34,783 nt of DNA from an uncultured Ruminococcus sp. (GTDB lineage: Bacteria > Bacillota > Clostridia > Oscillospirales > Ruminococcaceae): NCBI GenBank assembly GCA_947174365.1, contig CAMWIR010000015.1:1-34783 (forward strand). The letters are read 5' to 3'. Below are positions 1 to 10,060 of this stretch, piece by piece. Below the pieces are notes generated by a model. That model had not been told where the DNA came from. It saw only the letters and a list, made by a program, of their open reading frames with translations, and did no database searches. A program made the position numbers and the translations under genes. The first letter of the stretch is position 1, and each line of letters starts with the position of its first letter.

Positions 1-1721
1 TTCTCCAGAGAATGAAGACTCTCGCTGACCAGGCTGCTAACGGTACATATCAGGATGAAGTTGACCGTGACGCTATCCAGTACGAGTTCGATCACCTCAA
101 CGATGAGCTGAACCAGATCGCTGACACCGACTTCAACGGCGTTGTAGTTCTTAACGGCGGTCAGATGGCTGACGGCACTAAGGCTATCGGCGGTAAGTTC
201 GATTACGATAACAAGATCAGAGCAGCTAAGCAGCTTTCTTCCGCTGACGTTACTGCTTTCGATGGCACTAAGTTTGCTACAGCAGGTTCCACAACTGCTG
301 CAGATCAGAAGAAGACCAATGCTAATATTGCATGGAACACCTGGTCCGGCGGAGCTTGGGATCGCACTGATCCTGATGCTACACAGGGACCCGAGTCTTT
401 CAACGTTACTTTTGAGTATGACGGTAACGGAGGTTGGAAAGCTATCAAGGCAAGTGATGTAGGCATTGATGTTGATACTGTTAACGCAAGCCTCAGCAGC
501 ACTCCAGACAGCATTACAAATGCAGCAGACGGTAAGAACAACGGCGGTTTCACCCTCTACAGCGGCACAACCTTTGATGCTCAGAACGAGGTTGCTAATG
601 TTGTTATAGATACAACAAACCTCAAGGCAGGCGATACTATCGTTCTTACATTCAACAATCCTCTGAATCAGAACTATGCTCCCGGTAATGCAAGCATGGA
701 CGTTGCAGATAACGGCGCTAAAGCTGGCACAGGTAAGGTAAACCCCACCAACGCTCAGGTTGCACCTACAGTTGATGTTGGAACAGGTGCAGCAGCTGCC
801 ACAAACTATGAAACCCTCGGCGATGCTACCGCAGCAAGAAAAATGACTAAGACCGCTGCTGACAGCTACAATGCTCTTCAGGGCGCACAGATCACCACTA
901 ATTACACAGGCGGAAAGGTTTCTTCCATAAACATCAAGCTTCAGGATGGAAGCAGCTGCACTTTGGATACTACAGCTGCCGCTACAGGTACAATTACTAC
1001 TGCAAACGGTCTGTCTATTTCCTTAGAGGCTGCTAAGGATACCGGTAAAACTACAATTAAAGATGCTGACGGCGGCGTTCTCTTCACTATCTCTCCTGTA
1101 GGAGGTGACGGCGGCAATGCTGCTGATTACAAAATCAACGGCGGTTCTGTATCCTCTACACTGAACTTCGAGACAGTCACTTTCAAGGATGAGCAGGCAA
1201 CAGTTGAGATCGCTAATCCCGCTGACAACTCCGTTTCCAAGGCTAACGCTTACGGCCAGGCTTCCGCTCCTCTGACCTACACCGATCATATAGCTCTCCA
1301 GGCTGGCGCAAGAACCAAGGATCTGGTTGACTTCACATTCAAGTACAGCTCCAACGGTATCGGCGACCTTAAGGCTAACATGAACTGCTCCGCAAGAGCT
1401 GACGGTCTGGGTACTTCGGGTCTGTCCTTGAAGGATCAGAAGTCCGCCAACTACGCTATCGACAGAATCGATCAGGCTATCAACAAGGTTTCCATGGTTC
1501 GTGCAACCTTCGGTGCTGTACAGAACAGACTGGAACACAAGATCGACAACATGAACGTTACCAAGGAGAACATCACCTCCGCAGAGTCCAGAATCAGAGA
1601 TACCAACATGGCAGAGGAAATGACCAACTTCACAAAGAATCAGATTCTCTCCCAGGCTTCTCAGGCTATGCTGGCTCAGGCAAATCAGCTTCCTCAGGGC
1701 GTTCTCCAGCTCCTCGGCTAA
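1..1721 (+). CDS. flagellin, 5'-truncated by the window edge
   Basis: This is the structural subunit of the flagellar filament. The reading frame is open at the left edge (first whole codon at base 3), so the N-terminal D0 part, roughly 85-90 residues, lies outside the window. The visible 572 residues begin with the conserved D1 helix (LQRMKTLADQAANGTYQDEVDR) and end with a typical flagellin C-terminal D1/D0 domain: NYAIDRIDQAI, NRLEHKIDN, ESRIRDTNMAEE and a terminal LPQGVLQLLG. Between them lie about 400 Ala/Thr/Asn/Gly-rich residues forming the surface-exposed hypervariable D2/D3 region. The full protein would be about 650 residues, on the large side for a flagellin. A terminator and a flagellin methylase gene follow directly. 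The gene is called fliC or hag in different groups, so I leave the symbol empty. Confidence 0.96.
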   Translation, partial: LQRMKTLADQAANGTYQDEVDRDAIQYEFDHLNDELNQIADTDFNGVVVLNGGQMADGTKAIGGKFDYDNKIRAAKQLSSADVTAFDGTKFATAGSTTAADQKKTNANIAWNTWSGGAWDRTDPDATQGPESFNVTFEYDGNGGWKAIKASDVGIDVDTVNASLSSTPDSITNAADGKNNGGFTLYSGTTFDAQNEVANVVIDTTNLKAGDTIVLTFNNPLNQNYAPGNASMDVADNGAKAGTGKVNPTNAQVAPTVDVGTGAAAATNYETLGDATAARKMTKTAADSYNALQGAQITTNYTGGKVSSINIKLQDGSSCTLDTTAAATGTITTANGLSISLEAAKDTGKTTIKDADGGVLFTISPVGGDGGNAADYKINGGSVSSTLNFETVTFKDEQATVEIANPADNSVSKANAYGQASAPLTYTDHIALQAGARTKDLVDFTFKYSSNGIGDLKANMNCSARADGLGTSGLSLKDQKSANYAIDRIDQAINKVSMVRATFGAVQNRLEHKIDNMNVTKENITSAESRIRDTNMAEEMTNFTKNQILSQASQAMLAQANQLPQGVLQLLG

Positions 1722-1772
1722 TTATAACCAAAGAGTTGAAAGCCGCTTAAAGGCTGCATAAATTGCTAATCG

Positions 1773-1802
1773 TTGCCGCCCCCCGATCGTGAGGGGCGGC
1801 AA
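1773..1802 (+). terminator. terminator after flagellin
   Basis: A perfect 10-bp GC-rich stem, TTGCCGCCCC at 1773-1782 and GGGGCGGCAA at 1793-1802, encloses a 10-nt loop. The tail (TTTGATT) is only weakly T-rich. It should separate flagellin mRNA from the downstream methylase, perhaps with some read-through. Confidence 0.75.
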
Positions 1803-1836
1803 TTTGATTATAAGGATAAAAAGGGAGAGAAATGCT

Positions 1837-3027
1837 TTGGATAAAAATATAAAAAAGATAAATATAACCGAACCCGCATTTTACAAGGACTTTGCCTGCA
1901 TAGGCAGCGAATGTCCCGTAAACTGCTGTTACGGCTGGAATATTCAATGGGAAAATAACGAGGTCGAGAGATTAAAAGCGGCTGAATGTTCGGACGAGCT
2001 TAAAAATATCATTGATAACGCATTTACATTTGAACCAAATATAAATAAATATATTATCAGAACGGTAAATGACAAATGTCCTATGCTGGACGAGAATAAT
2101 TTATGCAGAATACAAAGGGAACTGGGCGTTGACTATATGTCAATGACCTGTATGGGATATCCGAGAATGTATTATATGTTCCATAATTTTAACGGATATA
2201 TGAGAACCTGCGAAATATCGTGTTGTCATGTAATTAAAATGCTGTGCAGCGTTCCTAATACAATGAGACTGAGAACATTGCAGCATAAAGAAAATTTAGA
2301 AATGTATGCTTATGCCGATAAACGCACCGATCTTATCCAACACCCCCAATTAAAATACAGGAAACAGCTTTTTGACTTTTTTTATGAAATACTTTCCGAT
2401 GAATCCAGAAGCATAGAGACCTCTGTAGTTCTTGCCTCCGTTGCCGCCCGAAACATAGACTTCTCTATCGACAAAGGACAACCCGACCGCATTCCCGAGA
2501 TCATCAGGACATTGAAAACAAGGCTGAATGACCCTGCGCAAATAGAGAAGCTTGAAAACGCAAGACCAAATCTCTCTCTTAAAATGAATTTTGCTTCTGC
2601 TCTAATACAGGTTCTGAACGCTTCAAACACTTATGCACTTGTGGCAGATGAAAACGGCATTCCCGACGAACGGCTTTGCAAAGAGGGCGTTGAAAAATTT
2701 AATGATATGTTCAAAGACAGACCCTTTGCAATGAGAAATATTGCCCTCAATGTTTTCATTACGCTGTTTATGCCCTACAGGGACAGAACATCAAGCTTAT
2801 TCAATAATTTTCGGTATTTTGCCGCAGAAATATCCGCTATAAAATTTATCGGCGCAGTTATGGCGGCAAGGGTCGTTGAAAGCGAGGCGGAGGAATCCTT
2901 TTATTTTACCGCCGCACGCATTGACCGCTGCTTTACACATGACGATATAAAAATACAGGTAATTTATGATATGCTTGATAAATTCGGTATTTACTCCCCC
3001 GCCTACCTTATGGGCATACTCAAATAA
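1837..3027 (+). CDS. fliB: FliB-type flagellin lysine-N-methylase
   Basis: The predicted enzyme N-methylates lysines on surface-exposed flagellin. The 396-residue product has the family's N-terminal cysteine signature (C21, C26, C30-C31 followed by YGW) and later clusters CPMLDENNLC, MTCMGYPRMYY and RTCEISCCHVIKMLC, consistent with a metal or Fe-S centre. It lies directly downstream of flagellin, the usual place for fliB. I chose the TTG at 1837 because it follows AAGGGAGAGA (1821-1830) at proper spacing; the longer frame from GTG 1789 would begin inside the flagellin terminator. An ATG at 1832 is better placed by eye but is out of frame and opens only a 6-codon ORF. Function comes from motifs and position; the exact start is uncertain. 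Confidence 0.88.
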   Translation: MDKNIKKINITEPAFYKDFACIGSECPVNCCYGWNIQWENNEVERLKAAECSDELKNIIDNAFTFEPNINKYIIRTVNDKCPMLDENNLCRIQRELGVDYMSMTCMGYPRMYYMFHNFNGYMRTCEISCCHVIKMLCSVPNTMRLRTLQHKENLEMYAYADKRTDLIQHPQLKYRKQLFDFFYEILSDESRSIETSVVLASVAARNIDFSIDKGQPDRIPEIIRTLKTRLNDPAQIEKLENARPNLSLKMNFASALIQVLNASNTYALVADENGIPDERLCKEGVEKFNDMFKDRPFAMRNIALNVFITLFMPYRDRTSSLFNNFRYFAAEISAIKFIGAVMAARVVESEAEESFYFTAARIDRCFTHDDIKIQVIYDMLDKFGIYSPAYLMGILK

Positions 3028-3035
3028 CCCCTCCC

Positions 3036-3065
3036 GCCCTAACATCACCTGTTAGGGCATTTTCT
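3036..3065 (+). terminator. rho-independent terminator after fliB
   Basis: A perfect 9-bp stem, GCCCTAACA (3036-3044) and TGTTAGGGC (3050-3058), with loop TCACC, is followed by ATTTTCTTT. It starts 9 nt after the fliB stop and closes the flagellin/fliB unit. Confidence 0.9.
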
Positions 3066-3085
3066 TTAAATTAACAAAAAATCTC

Positions 3086-3114
3086 TTGCAATTCCTCGCA
3101 AAATGTAGTATAAT
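3086..3114 (+). promoter_or_regulatory. sigma-A promoter of lepA
   Basis: The -35 box is TTGCAA (3086-3091), the spacer is 17 bp and the -10 box is TATAAT (3109-3114). The start codon lies about 40 nt downstream, preceded by AGGTGA at 3143-3148. Confidence 0.88.
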
Positions 3115-3156
3115 ATTTTGGTATATTCAAAAACTCTGTAGTAGGTGAAAATATAA

Positions 3157-4965
<1,809 letters not shown>

Positions 4966-5012
4966 CAATTTATTGCTGCGGCTTTTTGAATTTAATGTAT
5001 ATGGAGGCTGTA

Positions 5013-5501
5013 ATGATTTCTACAACAATGATTAAAATTGGCGGTTTAATAATGATGATATCCGCAGCAATAGGGGTAATATTTCTTCAGTATATGCTCG
5101 CTCACATAGGCATGATCATACCGTTCAGAGGCGAATACAAAGAAACAGAAGCTTTGCTGAAACACTTTCATATATATGAGGAGTCCAGCATAGATACTTC
5201 CTCAGCACCTGTTTTATCATATTATAATATGTACCGCGGAGAAACGGTTGTAAAGATTTTTATGAACTCGGGAATATATTCCCCGTCCGACAAAACCGTT
5301 TACAAATCCAAATCTAATGTTGCGCAAATCGGTGAAAAGATAAAAATTCAGTATACAAAAAATTTTGAAAGAGTTATTGACGAACGTTTTGTTTCGCCAA
5401 ATAAATACAAGCTTAGCCGTTATCTTACCCCTGTGATCATTTCATTTGTATGCAGCGCAATAGGCGGCATATCGCTTATTGTTGGGATTGTTTTAGGATA
5501 A
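5013..5501 (+). CDS. small membrane protein, DUF3592-like
   Basis: This 162-residue protein has one N-terminal transmembrane segment (about residues 5-28) and one C-terminal segment (about 138-160, ending in GISLIVGIVLG) around a soluble, beta-rich middle. The pattern is like DUF3592-type proteins: the middle contains a Y-rich stretch and a 'GEKIKIQYTKNFERVIDE' strand-turn-strand. The start at 5013 is set by GGAGG at 5003-5007; in-frame upstream starts lie before this site and are less likely. It sits between lepA and hemW with no visible promoter, so it probably depends on lepA transcription. The function is unknown and the family link rests only on topology and one motif. Confidence 0.7.
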   Translation: MISTTMIKIGGLIMMISAAIGVIFLQYMLAHIGMIIPFRGEYKETEALLKHFHIYEESSIDTSSAPVLSYYNMYRGETVVKIFMNSGIYSPSDKTVYKSKSNVAQIGEKIKIQYTKNFERVIDERFVSPNKYKLSRYLTPVIISFVCSAIGGISLIVGIVLG

Positions 5502-5572
5502 TATAATGTAATTTATTATAGGCAAATGCAAAAACAAGGGGCTTTTATTACAGCAATTTTGGGAGGCTTATT

Positions 5573-6652
5573 ATGCCGAAAGGCTTATATATCCACGTTC
5601 CGTTCTGTGTGAGAAAATGCCGTTACTGCGACTTTTTTTCCGTCACCGATCTTACCCTTGCCGAGGATTACGCCCACGCCCTTATCCGCAATATCAAAGC
5701 ATACGGGGAGACTTTTGACACGGTTTATTTTGGCGGCGGCACGCCCTCGCTGCTGACAGCGGGGCAAATCTGCAATATACTTTCCGCAGCAAGCATTACG
5801 GCAAATGCGGAAATCTCCATGGAATGCAATCCAAACAGTGTAAATAAAAAATACCTTTCGGAGCTCCGCCAAACAGGAATTAACCGCCTTTCTTTCGGAA
5901 TTCAGAGCCTGAGCAGCAGCGAGCTGCACGCCCTCGGACGGCTGCATGATTCCGGGAAGGCGGTCGCAGCAGTGGAAAACGCCCATTCGGCAGGCTTTGA
6001 AAATATCAGCGCCGACCTTATGCTTGCAACTCCCGGGCAGACAATGCCAAGCCTTAACGATACTATCGAAAGGCTGTGTCGGCTTCCCCTCACCCACATT
6101 TCAGCCTATATGCTGAAAATCGAAAAAGGCACACCCTTAGCAGCCGACGAGAAACTGCTGCAAACCCTCCCCGATGATGACAAAGAAGCGGAAATGTATC
6201 TGCTGACAGTGAACTTACTAAATGAAAATGGCTTTGCCCAGTATGAGATATCCAACTTTGCCAAAGCGGGACGCGAGTGCCGCCATAATCTGAAATACTG
6301 GCATTGTGAGGAATACCTCGGCATAGGCACGGGAGCGCATTCTTATTTAAACGGCGTGCGCTTTGAAGTGCCGAAAAATTTGAATAATTTTATTAACAGC
6401 GAGCGGCAGCAGACGATTATAACCGACAGCGCCCCCGGCAGCCTCTCCGAGCGGCTTATGCTTGCCCTGCGGCTAAAGGAGGGCTTCCCCATAAGCGAGG
6501 CAGGAGAATATGCAAATAAGCTAACAGCAGCCGCCGTGCCCATGGAAAAAGCAGGTCTGCTGAAAATTTTGGAGGACAGAATAGCCCTTACACCCGAGGG
6601 ATTTCTGGTATCCAATGAAATAATCCTGCGGCTGACGTGCCTGACATCCTGA
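5573..6652 (+). CDS. hemW: HemW-like radical SAM protein
   Basis: HemW is a radical SAM protein that binds haem and is proposed to deliver it to haem proteins; older annotation calls it oxygen-independent coproporphyrinogen III oxidase. The N-terminus has the radical SAM cluster motif CxxxCxxC (C12, C16, C19), followed by FF instead of the tyrosine-type HemN context. The SAM-binding YFGGGTPS motif is at about residues 51-58, and ECNPN and FGIQS motifs follow. Length is 359 residues, near the family norm, with the C-terminal HemN domain present. GGGAGG at 5561-5566 fixes the start. Its closeness to lepA supports HemW over HemN. Confidence 0.93.
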   Translation: MPKGLYIHVPFCVRKCRYCDFFSVTDLTLAEDYAHALIRNIKAYGETFDTVYFGGGTPSLLTAGQICNILSAASITANAEISMECNPNSVNKKYLSELRQTGINRLSFGIQSLSSSELHALGRLHDSGKAVAAVENAHSAGFENISADLMLATPGQTMPSLNDTIERLCRLPLTHISAYMLKIEKGTPLAADEKLLQTLPDDDKEAEMYLLTVNLLNENGFAQYEISNFAKAGRECRHNLKYWHCEEYLGIGTGAHSYLNGVRFEVPKNLNNFINSERQQTIITDSAPGSLSERLMLALRLKEGFPISEAGEYANKLTAAAVPMEKAGLLKILEDRIALTPEGFLVSNEIILRLTCLTS

Positions 6653-6681
6653 CGGGGCAAATAAAAACGGAAACACAAACA

Positions 6682-6719
6682 TAAAAAGGGACTTTAACGA
6701 CCGCTCGCTAAAGTCCCTT
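6682..6719 (-). terminator. terminator for the YopX-domain gene
   Basis: An 11-bp perfect inverted repeat, AAGGGACTTTA (6686-6696) and TAAAGTCCCTT (6709-6719), is followed on the minus strand by a run of five T (6687-6683). It lies 17 nt beyond the stop of the minus-strand gene. It lacks a T run on the plus strand, so it is only a weak plus-strand stop for the convergent hemW. Confidence 0.88.
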
Positions 6720-6736
6720 AAACGTACACTTAAAAT

Positions 6737-7408
6737 TTACGCACCCATTTGTCCGCCCATAAACATATCCAGATGAAGCACCTGCTTATACAGGTCCTCA
6801 TCATCATACAAATTCCCCTCCACCTTTACCGCAGTAAAAGGAGCGGGAAGCCCGTCATAAAAGAAGTAAGGATATAAAGGCAGCGCAGACAAGCACCCCA
6901 TATTTTCATCAAAATACTGAACATAGAACATCCCCTCGCTCATATACACTACCCCCTCCACAGAGGCGACCTCCACAGAATCCTTGGGAACTTCGGAGTA
7001 AATCTCCCTCTCCTCCGGTTCATCCTCCTCGTCATCCTCCTTAAAAAACGGAGTAAACGTATCGGGAACATACTCGGAAAAGGGATTCTCCTCTTCAGCC
7101 TCTTCGGAAGCAGCCTGCTCGGGAGCAGCAGGGGCAAACTGGATTATCTTAACAATATCTCCCTCAAAAATATCGGTACGCTCACCGTCGGCAAACCCCG
7201 ACCACAGCCCCAGCGTGTCCCACTGAAATTCGGTAAATCCGTAAACGCCATCCCCCTGACGGCGGTTGATGATATACATCTCCCCCCGCTCGCCGGCGCA
7301 GATAGCGCCCTCCGCCCACATATCTTCGGGAGGCTCAATATTTTTGTAAGTCTTCAAGGCTCTGAACAAGCAGTCGGGATATATGATCCTATACCGCTGT
7401 AACGACAT
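6737..7408 (-). CDS. YopX-domain protein with acidic insert
   Basis: This 223-residue protein matches the pattern of the phage-associated YopX family. The N-terminal half has RYRIIYPD...LFRA, then LGLWSGFADGERTDIFEGDIVKI at residues 66-88, equivalent to the family's 'tGlkDkngk.IyEGDiv' core. The C-terminal VEGNLYDDEDLY (196-207) matches the 'viGNiyenpeL' end. Residues about 92-148 form an acidic, Pro/Ala/Glu/Asp-rich insert (FKEDDEEDEPEERE) not expected in YopX. The start at 7408 follows AAGGAG; a consensus promoter inside the longer open frame shows translation must begin downstream of it. An in-frame ATG at 7459 is possible but lacks a good site. Molecular role is unknown. No phage genes are adjacent. 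Confidence 0.72.
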   Translation of the reverse strand: MSLQRYRIIYPDCLFRALKTYKNIEPPEDMWAEGAICAGERGEMYIINRRQGDGVYGFTEFQWDTLGLWSGFADGERTDIFEGDIVKIIQFAPAAPEQAASEEAEEENPFSEYVPDTFTPFFKEDDEEDEPEEREIYSEVPKDSVEVASVEGVVYMSEGMFYVQYFDENMGCLSALPLYPYFFYDGLPAPFTAVKVEGNLYDDEDLYKQVLHLDMFMGGQMGA

Positions 7409-7481
7409 AGTGCACTCGCTCTCCTTGGCTTTAAATTGATTTACGGAAGATACAAACATATCTTCAATTTCTTTATTAATA

Positions 7482-7510
7482 ATTATAACACATTTCCTCC
7501 CAAAATGCAA
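7482..7510 (-). promoter_or_regulatory. sigma-A promoter of the YopX-domain gene
   Basis: On the minus strand the -35 is TTGCAT (7510-7505), the spacer 17 bp and the -10 TATAAT (7487-7482). The predicted transcript starts near 7475, leaving a leader of about 65 nt before the ATG at 7408. Confidence 0.85.
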
Positions 7511-7576
7511 TAGCATTTGTTAAATTTTTTCCGAAAATTTGTTCCAATTAATGGATATAACTGTATATTCGCAGAT

Positions 7577-9514
7577 CTACGCTCTCTTGCTTCCTGCCTC
7601 CTGCTTCTTGTCTGCTGAAGCGCCCTGATTTTCGCGGATAAATTTTACAAATTCGTCCGCAGGCAAGGGCTTGGAGAAATAATACCCCTGAATATAGTTT
7701 ATTCCCAGCTCCCGCATTACATTGAACTGGCTCTCGCTCTCTATCCCCTCGGAAACTATCTTCAGATTCATACCTTGGATCATTCCCATGGCAGCGTCCA
7801 TAATGTACTTTGCCTTGCCGTTTTCAAAATATGCCCCTGTCATACCCTTGTCGAATTTCACTATCTGAACAGGCATATCCACTATATAATCAAGGTTTGA
7901 CTGACCTGTGCCGAAATCGTCAAGAGAGAATGTAACACCGTATTTGCGCAGGCTCTCCATATTTCGCAGCAGAGTCTTGCGGGCATTTATAGAAGCAGAC
8001 TCGGTTATCTCCAGATTGATAAGCCCCGGCTCTACCTCGTATTCTTCCATTATGCGGATATAATCCTCAGCCAACTGATTGTAGGCACACTGTATTACCG
8101 ACAGATTGACCTCAATATAATCAAGTCCCATACCGTTTATGTCATTTTCCTTCAAAAACAGACAGACCTTTTCAAAAACCGTTTCACCCAGCTGCATTAT
8201 CGTCCCGTTGCGTTCGGCAATGTCAATAAAGTTCCCCGGCTGATACAGCTTGCCCGTGTCTGTGCGTATACGGATAAGCGCCTCAGCAGATGTGAACCTG
8301 CCCTCCTCTGTGGAATAAATGGGCTGATACCAGACCTCCACCCAGTCATTTTTCAAAGCATCGGAAATAAGCCCCTCGATATCCTTTTCCTCACGCCTGA
8401 CACGGACATATTCACTTTCCAACTCAAAAAATCTTGTTTCCGCCAGCTCCTTGCTGTTCTGTCGTGCATAGCGGATAAGATACAGCAGATCTATAGTATT
8501 GTCCGCCAACAAGGAATCCTCCGCATATATCCAGTAAGGGGTCACAATTACTCCCCTGCTTTCGCTCCAAGGCTGCCCGAAACGCCTGCGGATGCTTTCC
8601 ATATTCTCTCTTGCAGTGTCCTTATCGGAAAATATGAGCATAATTTCCGTACTGGTTATCCTGAATACCCTTGTACCCGGAATACCGAGCAAATACTGCA
8701 CTGCCTCGGCAATGACCGCATCCTCCAGCTCGCTGGAAATTGATCTGAAGCAGCTGCGTTCAATAATGATAGCCAGAATGGGAAAGGATGCCCCCATATC
8801 ATAAAGCTGCTTTGTGTACTGCAAAAAAGCGCTGTTGTTGAAAAGCCCCGTTTGCCTGTCGATATTGTACCCAGGGTTTTCCATTTTAAGGTAAAGCACC
8901 AGCATACCCGCTGCACAGGCAAAACCCACCAACAAAAGCTTTGGAAAAATAAATTGGGTCACAACCGCAACTATCCATATACCCAATAGAATACTCACCG
9001 CCTCCAGGCGGCTTTTGGTTATTTCCTTTCTCTTGCGCACCAGCAGTATGCCTATCATCATCATGGTCAGTGCCGCAAAAATATATGCCACAACAGTGGA
9101 CGGTCCGTAAGAATAAAGCTGCCCCTCATCCTTATCGTAAAACACCTCTATAGGTACAACGAATATCAGTACCGCTGCTGTCAGTGCAAACACCAGATAC
9201 CGCCGCATTTGCTTTATGTACATCTTCTTAACGCTGTAAATATCCGTGCAAATATACATCAGCGCAAAAAAGGTTACACCCACCAGCGATACCAGATATG
9301 CCTTTGCCACAAAAAGAACCAGCGACAGCGGGAAAAAGTCCATCCTGCAAATTGTAACGCATGAGGTAATATCCAGAACAATACAGACAATAGTCATACA
9401 AAAGGCATTCCAAAAGGATCTTTCGGTGTTGAGCTTGATAGATTTCTGGCTTTTATAGAAATATAAGAGCACAAGCATTATAAAAAGCCCACAGCATTGT
9501 ACATGTATCGGCAT
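7577..9514 (-). CDS. membrane-bound EAL phosphodiesterase with degenerate GGDEF
   Basis: This protein probably hydrolyses cyclic di-GMP, the messenger that switches bacteria between motility and surface life. The 645 residues are a multi-helix membrane region (about 1-210, six to seven helices), a GGDEF-like region (about 215-370) and an EAL domain (about 375-630). The EAL catalytic set is intact: E411 (EAL), N470 (NLS), E502 (EITE), D532-D533 (DDFGTG), K553, E589 (SEGIE) and Q609 (QGYYF). In the GGDEF part, RQTGLFNN is recognisable but the GGDEF site is replaced by STEIM, so no cyclase activity is expected; it may be a GTP-sensing or structural module. The start at 9514 follows AAGGCGG. It has its own consensus promoter. 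Confidence 0.92.
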   Translation of the reverse strand: MPIHVQCCGLFIMLVLLYFYKSQKSIKLNTERSFWNAFCMTIVCIVLDITSCVTICRMDFFPLSLVLFVAKAYLVSLVGVTFFALMYICTDIYSVKKMYIKQMRRYLVFALTAAVLIFVVPIEVFYDKDEGQLYSYGPSTVVAYIFAALTMMMIGILLVRKRKEITKSRLEAVSILLGIWIVAVVTQFIFPKLLLVGFACAAGMLVLYLKMENPGYNIDRQTGLFNNSAFLQYTKQLYDMGASFPILAIIIERSCFRSISSELEDAVIAEAVQYLLGIPGTRVFRITSTEIMLIFSDKDTARENMESIRRRFGQPWSESRGVIVTPYWIYAEDSLLADNTIDLLYLIRYARQNSKELAETRFFELESEYVRVRREEKDIEGLISDALKNDWVEVWYQPIYSTEEGRFTSAEALIRIRTDTGKLYQPGNFIDIAERNGTIMQLGETVFEKVCLFLKENDINGMGLDYIEVNLSVIQCAYNQLAEDYIRIMEEYEVEPGLINLEITESASINARKTLLRNMESLRKYGVTFSLDDFGTGQSNLDYIVDMPVQIVKFDKGMTGAYFENGKAKYIMDAAMGMIQGMNLKIVSEGIESESQFNVMRELGINYIQGYYFSKPLPADEFVKFIRENQGASADKKQEAGSKRA

Positions 9515-9595
9515 GCCCGAAACCGCCTTTCAAAAGAATGTTTTCCCTGAGTCCGGAGATCGTTTTGCTCTGAAATGCCTGTTGATATAATTGTC

Positions 9596-9624
9596 ATTAT
9601 ACCACTTTTCGGAAGTATTGTCAA
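9596..9624 (-). promoter_or_regulatory. consensus promoter of the EAL gene
   Basis: On the minus strand TTGACA (9624-9619) and TATAAT (9601-9596) are separated by 17 bp. The leader to the ATG at 9514 is only about 75 nt, and I see no riboswitch fold in it. Confidence 0.92.
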
Positions 9625-9806
9625 GTATTTGAAAATTATAAATTTTTTAATGTTTTATTGCAATATGTCTCAATACGATGCTACTTTGCTATACCGAATA
9701 TTCTGAAAACGTAATTTTTTCGGATCTGCATTTTCTGTCATTATTTGCTTTTTTTCGTGAATGCTATGGGAACACTGATTAAATTGTTTTTAAGATTTTA
9801 TTGATT

Positions 9807-9893
9807 TTATAAATGGCTATGGGTGGTGGTATTTCCCCCGCCTACGGCGGAAGAAATACCTTTAATCAGCAGCTCCCCATATGCAATACTCAT
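9807..9893 (-). CDS. possible 28-residue peptide ORF on a lone transcript
   Basis: The ORF starts at ATG 9893 and encodes a 28-residue peptide beginning MSIAYGELLIKG, with a GGG stretch and ending in NTTTHSHL. It lies 30 nt downstream of the expected start of a transcript from the 9930-9958 promoter. Against it: no Shine-Dalgarno sequence is visible and much of the ORF is the arms of a hairpin (9828-9860), so the reading frame may be an accident of a palindromic repeat. I know no family for it. Treat as a low-confidence candidate. Confidence 0.22.
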   Translation of the reverse strand: MSIAYGELLIKGISSAVGGGNTTTHSHL

Positions 9894-9929
9894 CGCATAA
9901 TTTTTCGGCAAAAGCTTTAATACATCATT

Positions 9930-9958
9930 ATTTTAGCATATACCGTAAATATTGTCAA
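9930..9958 (-). promoter_or_regulatory. minus-strand promoter without an obvious gene
   Basis: TTGACA (9958-9953), a 17-bp spacer and TAAAAT (9935-9930) form a near-consensus promoter on the minus strand. The next established gene is more than 400 nt downstream and has its own promoter, so this one may drive a small RNA or peptide. Confidence 0.55.
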
Positions 9959-10060
9959 CAGTATCTTTGGCAAATTTGCATTAAAATTGATTTAATATTT
10001 TATCTAAAGTTACCAAAAGTCAAACACTCAAATTAAAAAAATCTTCGTCCCCTATTAAAT

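Larger units (their letters stand above)
9625..10060. other. intergenic stretch, AT-rich, no established gene
   Basis: This spacer lies between the EAL promoter and the terminator of the ribosomal cluster. It is AT-rich. I see a minus-strand promoter-like pair near 9930-9958, an imperfect hairpin at 9828-9860 (arms GGTATTTC and GAAATACC around CCGCC-TAC-GGCGG), and a 28-codon ORF overlapping that hairpin. Nothing else recognisable. Confidence 0.6.

Noticed and set aside
1789..1836. GTG start at 1789 for fliB
   Set aside because: It lies inside the flagellin terminator hairpin and has no binding site; the TTG at 1837 follows AAGGGAGAGA.
9515..9590. c-di-GMP riboswitch before the EAL gene
   Set aside because: The leader is only about 75 nt and lacks the paired stems and conserved loop segments of GEMM riboswitches.
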